Assembly (NCBI GenBank): GCA_023436925.1
Contig: JAEZHJ010000117.1
Coordinates: 1-9,000 of the forward strand
Source: Actinomycetes bacterium
GTDB lineage: Bacteria > Actinomycetota > Actinomycetes > Propionibacteriales > Propionibacteriaceae
Direction: 5' to 3'
DNA length: 9,000 nucleotides
Part shown: positions 6,209-9,000 of the stretch, piece after piece
How positions within the stretch are numbered: the stretch's first letter is position 1
Layout: each line of letters opens with the position of its first letter
Translations under genes and position numbers: made by a program
The notes under the pieces: generated by a model
Database searches by the model: none
The model's input: only the letters and a program-made list of their open reading frames with translations
What the model was told of the DNA's origin: nothing

Positions 6209-6903
6209 GGCGCCCCACCCTGACGCCGGCGGGTCTTCGGCCGGTCGATGATCCCGAGGTCGACCGGGGCGAAGAGGTGCCCGGAGAGCAGGTCCTGAGC
6301 GGTCAGCATGGTCGCCTGGCCCGTGGTCAGGCGCCACACCCACCGACCGAGCACCGACAGCGGGCCGGAAAGCAGCCACGACACCAGCTGCATCGCGCCC
6401 CAGCCGGCCAGGGTGATCAGCAGGGCCGTCAGGCGGTCCACCCGGTACAGGGCGCCGACGATCACCCACAGGGAGACCACGCCCCACGCCTGCAGGATGC
6501 GGGCGATCCCGGGCCCGAGATAGGGGATCAAGGCGAAGAAGCCGAACAGGTGCGGCGCCGTGGACAGCAGCACCGCCCAGGTCGCCATCGTCAGCGCCAA
6601 CCTCTCACCGGTGACCGAATAGCCGACCGAGGCGATCACGAGGGCCTGGACGGCGTACAGCAGGACGAAGCCGAGGCTGTTCACGGCGAGGCTGATGGCG
6701 AATCGGGCGCCCCGGATGCCGTTGAGGAAGAGCACGACGCTGTCGCCCAGCAGGGTGGAGATGCCGGCCAGCACGGCGACGGTGATCGCCAGCACGCCGA
6801 GGTGGCGGTAACCGGCCAGCCAGGCACCGTCCGAGGTGTCGAAGGTGAGCACCGCGGCGATGGCGCGACCCAGCACCGCAAGGAACTCCAGGAACTCGTC
6901 CAC
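6205..6903 (-). CDS. Five-pass membrane protein, possibly YIP1-like
   Basis: This 232-residue protein has no recognisable enzymatic motif. Hydrophobic segments at about 34-55, 68-96, 104-126, 131-152 and 158-178 suggest five membrane passes. There is a short cytoplasm-like N-terminus (MDEFLEFLAVLGRAI), and a polar C-terminal tail of about 50 residues ends in a basic patch (RPKTRRR at 221-227). The five-helix layout and length recall YIP1-domain proteins, but I see no decisive motif. The GTG start at 6903 is supported by AAGGGGA at 6908-6914, and a possible extended -10 lies just upstream. It is the first gene of its operon, and its stop codon overlaps the start of the hydrolase gene (ATGA), so the two proteins probably act together at the membrane. 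Confidence 0.8.
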   Translation of the reverse strand: MDEFLEFLAVLGRAIAAVLTFDTSDGAWLAGYRHLGVLAITVAVLAGISTLLGDSVVLFLNGIRGARFAISLAVNSLGFVLLYAVQALVIASVGYSVTGERLALTMATWAVLLSTAPHLFGFFALIPYLGPGIARILQAWGVVSLWVIVGALYRVDRLTALLITLAGWGAMQLVSWLLSGPLSVLGRWVWRLTTGQATMLTAQDLLSGHLFAPVDLGIIDRPKTRRRQGGAP

Positions 6904-6935
6904 GGCGTCCCCTTCTGCAGGCCGGGCTCACCCCG

Positions 6936-6944
6936 AGGCTAGCA
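6936..6944 (-). promoter_or_regulatory. Candidate extended -10 promoter of the membrane/hydrolase operon
   Basis: TGCTAGCCT on the minus strand fits TGnTAnnnT, an extended -10 element. It would start transcription near 6929, giving a leader of about 26 bases that carries the AAGGGGA ribosome binding site. The -35 region is poor, as expected when an extended -10 is used. Confidence 0.4.
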
Positions 6945-7093
6945 GCGGCGGGCCGCCCCGCACACGTGGTGGCGGGCCCGTCCGAGGGGATCTGATGACG
7001 CTCCCCCAGAGCCCTGCCACCCGGGCTCGTCCAGCATTCGGACAATTTGGGCCCAGATGTCGACAACTTCCAGCGGGCCTGCGGGGCTGGTCG

Positions 7094-7127
7094 TAGCTTT
7101 GCCGAGCAGTTTAGTTTTGCCGCCCAG
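7094..7127 (+). repeat. Direct repeat upstream of the APC permease
   Basis: TAGCTTTGCCGAGCAG at 7094-7109 recurs as TAGTTTTGCCGCCCAG at 7112-7127, matching at 13 of 16 positions and offset by 18 bases. It sits 23 bases before the permease ATG, in an otherwise GC-rich 246-base divergent region. Both copies contain a TAnnnT box (TAGCTT, TAGTTT), so it may hold the permease promoter or paired operator half-sites. An imperfect palindrome around TGGGCCCA (7048-7055) lies further upstream. I see nothing else distinctive in 6945-7093. Confidence 0.4.
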
Positions 7128-7137
7128 CGGCCTTGTC

Positions 7138-7142
7138 AGGAG
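7138..7142 (+). promoter_or_regulatory. Ribosome binding site deciding the permease start
   Basis: AGGAG lies seven bases before ATG 7150. An upstream in-frame ATG at 7057 would add 31 residues of low-complexity sequence, and those bases also carry the direct repeat. The strong site at the correct distance fixes the start at 7150. Confidence 0.8.
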
Positions 7143-7149
7143 CCTGAGC

Positions 7150-8679
7150 ATGTCCCTCTTGCGCACCAAATCGATCGAGCAATCGATCGCCGACACCGAC
7201 GAGCCGGAGTACCAGCTCAAGAAGTCACTGACCGCCCTCGACCTGACGGTCTTCGGTGTCGGTGTCGTGATCGGCGCCGGAATCTTCACCCTCACCGGCC
7301 GCGCCGCCCACAACGTGGCCGGCCCGGCGATCGTGATCAGCTTTGTTATCGCAGCGCTCGCCTGCGCGCTCGCCGCCATGTGCTACGCCGAGTTCGCCTC
7401 CACGGTGCCGGTGTCCGGCTCGGCCTACACCTTCTCCTACTCCTCGCTGGGGGAGATCTTCGCCTGGATCATCGGCTGGGACCTGATCCTGGAGATGTTC
7501 CTGGGCGCGTCCGTGGTCGCCCAGGGCTGGAGCGCCTATCTGGGCGTGTTTCTGGAGCGGCTCGGCATCGTCCTGCCGCCGCAGTTGAGCTACGGCGGGG
7601 TGGTTGACCTGCCCGCGGTGATCCTCGTTGTGGCGCTCGGCGTGCTGGTCACCCTCGGCATCAAGGAGTCGCTGCGGGTCAACCTGGCGCTCGTGGCCCT
7701 GAAGCTGTTCATCGTCTTGTTCGTGATCATCGCCGGCATCGGCTTCATCGACCCGGCCAACTACAGCCCCTTCATCCCGGAAGCCGCTGCGGCCGAGGGC
7801 GCCGCTTCGGTGTGGACCCAGCCGTTGCTGCAGTTCTTCAGCGGTGCGGCGCCGTCCGTCTTCGGCGTCGGCGGGATCCTGGCGGGCGCGTCCCTGGTGT
7901 TCTTCGCCTACATCGGCTTCGACGTGGTGGCGACGACCGCCGAGGAGACCAAGAACCCGCAGCGTGACATGCCGATCGGCATCATCGCCTCGCTGGCCAT
8001 CTGCACCCTGCTGTACTGCGCGGTCGCCCTGGTGGTGACCGGCATGGTCTCCTACGACGAGCTCGACCCGACCGCCGCGCTGGCCAATGCCTTCGCCTTC
8101 CACGGCCAGGACTGGATGGCGACCGTGATCGCCGCCGGGGCGGTCGCCGGCCTGATCACCGTGGTGCTCACGTTGATGATCGGTGCGACCCGCCTGATCT
8201 TCGCGATGTCGCGCGACGCCCTGCTGCCGATGGGCCTGGCCAAGGTGCACAAGAAGTTCCGCACCCCGTGGCTGATCACCGTCATCGTGACCATCGCCGT
8301 GGCGCTGTTCGCCGGCTTCACCCCGATCGGGGTGCTGGAGGAGATGGTGAACATCGGCACCCTGTCGGCCTTCGTGATGGTGTCGATCGGCGTGATCGTG
8401 CTGCGCCGCAAGCGCCCCGACCTCAAGCGGGCGTTCAAGGTGCCACTGTCGCCGTGGCTCCCGGCGGCCTCCGCCCTGATCTGCGGCTACCTCATGCTGA
8501 ACCTCTCGGTGGAGACCTGGCTGCGCTTCCTGATCTGGCTCGCGGTCGGCTTCCTGATCTACTTCACCTACTCCCGGTGGCACTCGCGGCTGCAGACCGG
8601 TGCCCCGATCAGTGCCGACATCCTGGAGGCGATGGAGCAGGGACTGGTCCGCGGCGATGCCCAGCAGCCGCCCCGCTAG
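7150..8679 (+). CDS. APC-family amino acid permease, cationic amino acid transporter type
   Basis: This 509-residue integral membrane protein is predicted to import amino acids by proton symport or exchange. It has about 12 hydrophobic segments starting near residue 31 and ending near 473. The first helix carries GVGVVIGAGIFTLTG at 36-50, the unwound substrate-binding GAGIF motif of the APC superfamily. CYAEF at 78-82, YSSLGEIFAWIIGW at 97-110, and FFAYIGFDVVATTAEETKNP at 251-270 (the conserved helix-6 region of the CAT group) follow, then SRDALLP at 354-360. The N-terminal motif TKSIEQSI and the final 25 residues are cytoplasmic. The exact substrate (arginine, lysine, or neutral amino acids as in several bacterial CAT-like proteins) cannot be read from sequence. 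It is transcribed alone, divergently from the membrane/hydrolase operon. Confidence 0.92.
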   Translation: MSLLRTKSIEQSIADTDEPEYQLKKSLTALDLTVFGVGVVIGAGIFTLTGRAAHNVAGPAIVISFVIAALACALAAMCYAEFASTVPVSGSAYTFSYSSLGEIFAWIIGWDLILEMFLGASVVAQGWSAYLGVFLERLGIVLPPQLSYGGVVDLPAVILVVALGVLVTLGIKESLRVNLALVALKLFIVLFVIIAGIGFIDPANYSPFIPEAAAAEGAASVWTQPLLQFFSGAAPSVFGVGGILAGASLVFFAYIGFDVVATTAEETKNPQRDMPIGIIASLAICTLLYCAVALVVTGMVSYDELDPTAALANAFAFHGQDWMATVIAAGAVAGLITVVLTLMIGATRLIFAMSRDALLPMGLAKVHKKFRTPWLITVIVTIAVALFAGFTPIGVLEEMVNIGTLSAFVMVSIGVIVLRRKRPDLKRAFKVPLSPWLPAASALICGYLMLNLSVETWLRFLIWLAVGFLIYFTYSRWHSRLQTGAPISADILEAMEQGLVRGDAQQPPR

Positions 8680-8727
8680 CGCGGATCGATCCACCCGGGC
8701 GAGCGACCTTCGGTAGCGCCGACCCGG

Positions 8728-8851
8728 CGAGGGCCACCGTCCGCACCAAGGGCCACCCGTAACGTCGAGGGCCAGCGTTCACGTCGAGGGCCACCCATCA
8801 TGGGTGGCCCTCGACGCATGTCGTGGCCCTCAACGAATCAGGTGGCCCTCA
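8728..8851. repeat. Array of seven 19-base units, four forward and three inverted
   Basis: The core GGGCCA occurs at 8731, 8750, 8769 and 8788, each exactly 19 bases apart. Its reverse complement TGGCCC occurs at 8805, 8824 and 8843, also exactly 19 apart. In the unit direction, each repeat has a conserved decamer (C/T)GAGGGCCAC (one copy has CAAGGGCCAC and one ends in CAG). It is followed by five variable bases and a partly conserved NCGT. The two halves meet at the palindrome centred on 8799. A 19-base period is not a multiple of three, so this is not a repeated peptide. It lies between the permease stop (8679) and typA (8946). Bases 8680-8727 show only a GGATCGATCC palindrome (8683-8692). 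Confidence 0.9.
8782..8816 (+). terminator. Perfect palindrome at the centre of the repeat array; possible permease terminator
   Basis: CGTCGAGGGCCACCCAT at 8782-8798 is the exact reverse complement of 8800-8816, around a single C at 8799. As RNA it would form a stem of about 15-16 pairs with a minimal loop, about 100 bases after the permease stop. No U-tract follows. It may terminate the permease transcript before typA, or be the symmetric centre of a protein-binding array. Confidence 0.5.
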
Positions 8852-8908
8852 ACGTGAGGACGGACGAGGCCGAGAGGGGGCGCCGACAGCGGGGTATCGG
8901 GGCTGCAG

Positions 8909-8914
8909 TACAAT
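8909..8914 (+). promoter_or_regulatory. typA: -10 box of the typA promoter
   Basis: TACAAT differs from the TATAAT consensus at one base and is conspicuous in GC-rich surroundings. It predicts a transcript starting near 8921 with a leader of about 25 bases carrying CCGGAG before the ATG. The -35 is unclear: CCGACA at 8883-8888 resembles TTGACA, but the 20-base spacer is long. Confidence 0.6.
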
Positions 8915-8945
8915 CTGGAAGGTTGTCTACAGATCCGGAGCCCGC

Positions 8946-9000
8946 ATGCCCGTACGCGCAGACCTGCGCAATGTCGCCATCATCGCCCACGTCGACCACG
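8946..9000 (+). CDS. typA: Translational GTPase TypA/BipA, N-terminal fragment
   Basis: Only the first 18 residues are inside the window: MPVRADLRNVAIIAHVDH. This is the typical TypA/BipA beginning, with the first G-motif AHVDHGK(T) being cut by the window edge. The protein is a ribosome-associated, elongation-factor-like GTPase involved in ribosome assembly and stress adaptation. ATG 8946 follows GGAG with about 5 bases spacing and the TACAAT -10 box. Other translation GTPases (LepA, EF-G) also have AHVDHGK, but the RxDLRNVAIIAHVDH pattern favours TypA. Confidence 0.85.
   Translation, partial: MPVRADLRNVAIIAHVDH

Noticed and set aside
6209..6487. Upstream extension of the hydrolase reading frame
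   Set aside because: It lies entirely inside the membrane-protein gene in another frame and would bury the clear N-terminal membrane anchor; the ATGA overlap gives a better start.
7225..8694. Minus-strand open frame of 489 codons opposite the permease
   Set aside because: Composition dominated by Gly, His, Asp, Gln and Arg, typical of antisense readings; the plus strand encodes an intact APC permease.
8728..8851. CRISPR array
   Set aside because: Units are 19 bases in total with only about 10-14 conserved, orientation flips midway, spacers are five bases, and no cas genes are present.

Overview
The window is GC-rich and reads like a chromosome fragment of a high-GC Gram-positive bacterium, most likely of the family Propionibacteriaceae. 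The main reason is a complete four-gene minus-strand cluster whose proteins match the biotin-dependent transcarboxylase (methylmalonyl-CoA carboxytransferase) of Propionibacterium over essentially their full lengths. This enzyme is central to the Wood-Werkman propionate cycle. No mobile element, rRNA, tRNA or CRISPR array was seen.

Layout, left to right. Positions 1-136 hold no convincing gene, but do hold two GC-rich inverted repeats; the one at 82-111 is a plausible terminator for the transcarboxylase operon. The operon is read leftwards as 5S subunit (3861-2368), 12S subunit (2356-800), a small 84-residue protein (789-535) and the 1.3S biotin carrier (514-137). Gaps are 10-20 bases, and the 12S ribosome binding site lies on the 5S stop codon. 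The leader between the 5S gene and the next gene upstream holds two overlapping, mutually exclusive inverted repeats (3959-4002).

A second minus-strand group is read leftwards as a five-pass membrane protein (6903-6205), a membrane-anchored serine-hydrolase-like protein (6208-5210, start and stop overlapping as ATGA) and a GTPase with a DUF697-like C-terminal region (5131-4016). None of the three has a function I can assign; the set looks like an uncharacterised membrane-associated module. A divergent intergenic region (6904-7149) separates it from a plus-strand cationic-amino-acid-type APC permease (7150-8679).

Between the permease and the start of typA (8946, cut by the window edge) lies an unusual array of seven 19-base units. 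Four are in one orientation and three in the other, around a perfect 17-base-arm palindrome.

How the genes work together: the 12S subunit moves a carboxyl group from methylmalonyl-CoA to biotin on the 1.3S protein, and the 5S subunit moves it from carboxybiotin to pyruvate, giving propionyl-CoA and oxaloacetate without ATP. The small protein encoded between 12S and 1.3S resembles small scaffold subunits of sodium-pumping decarboxylases and may be an overlooked part of this complex.
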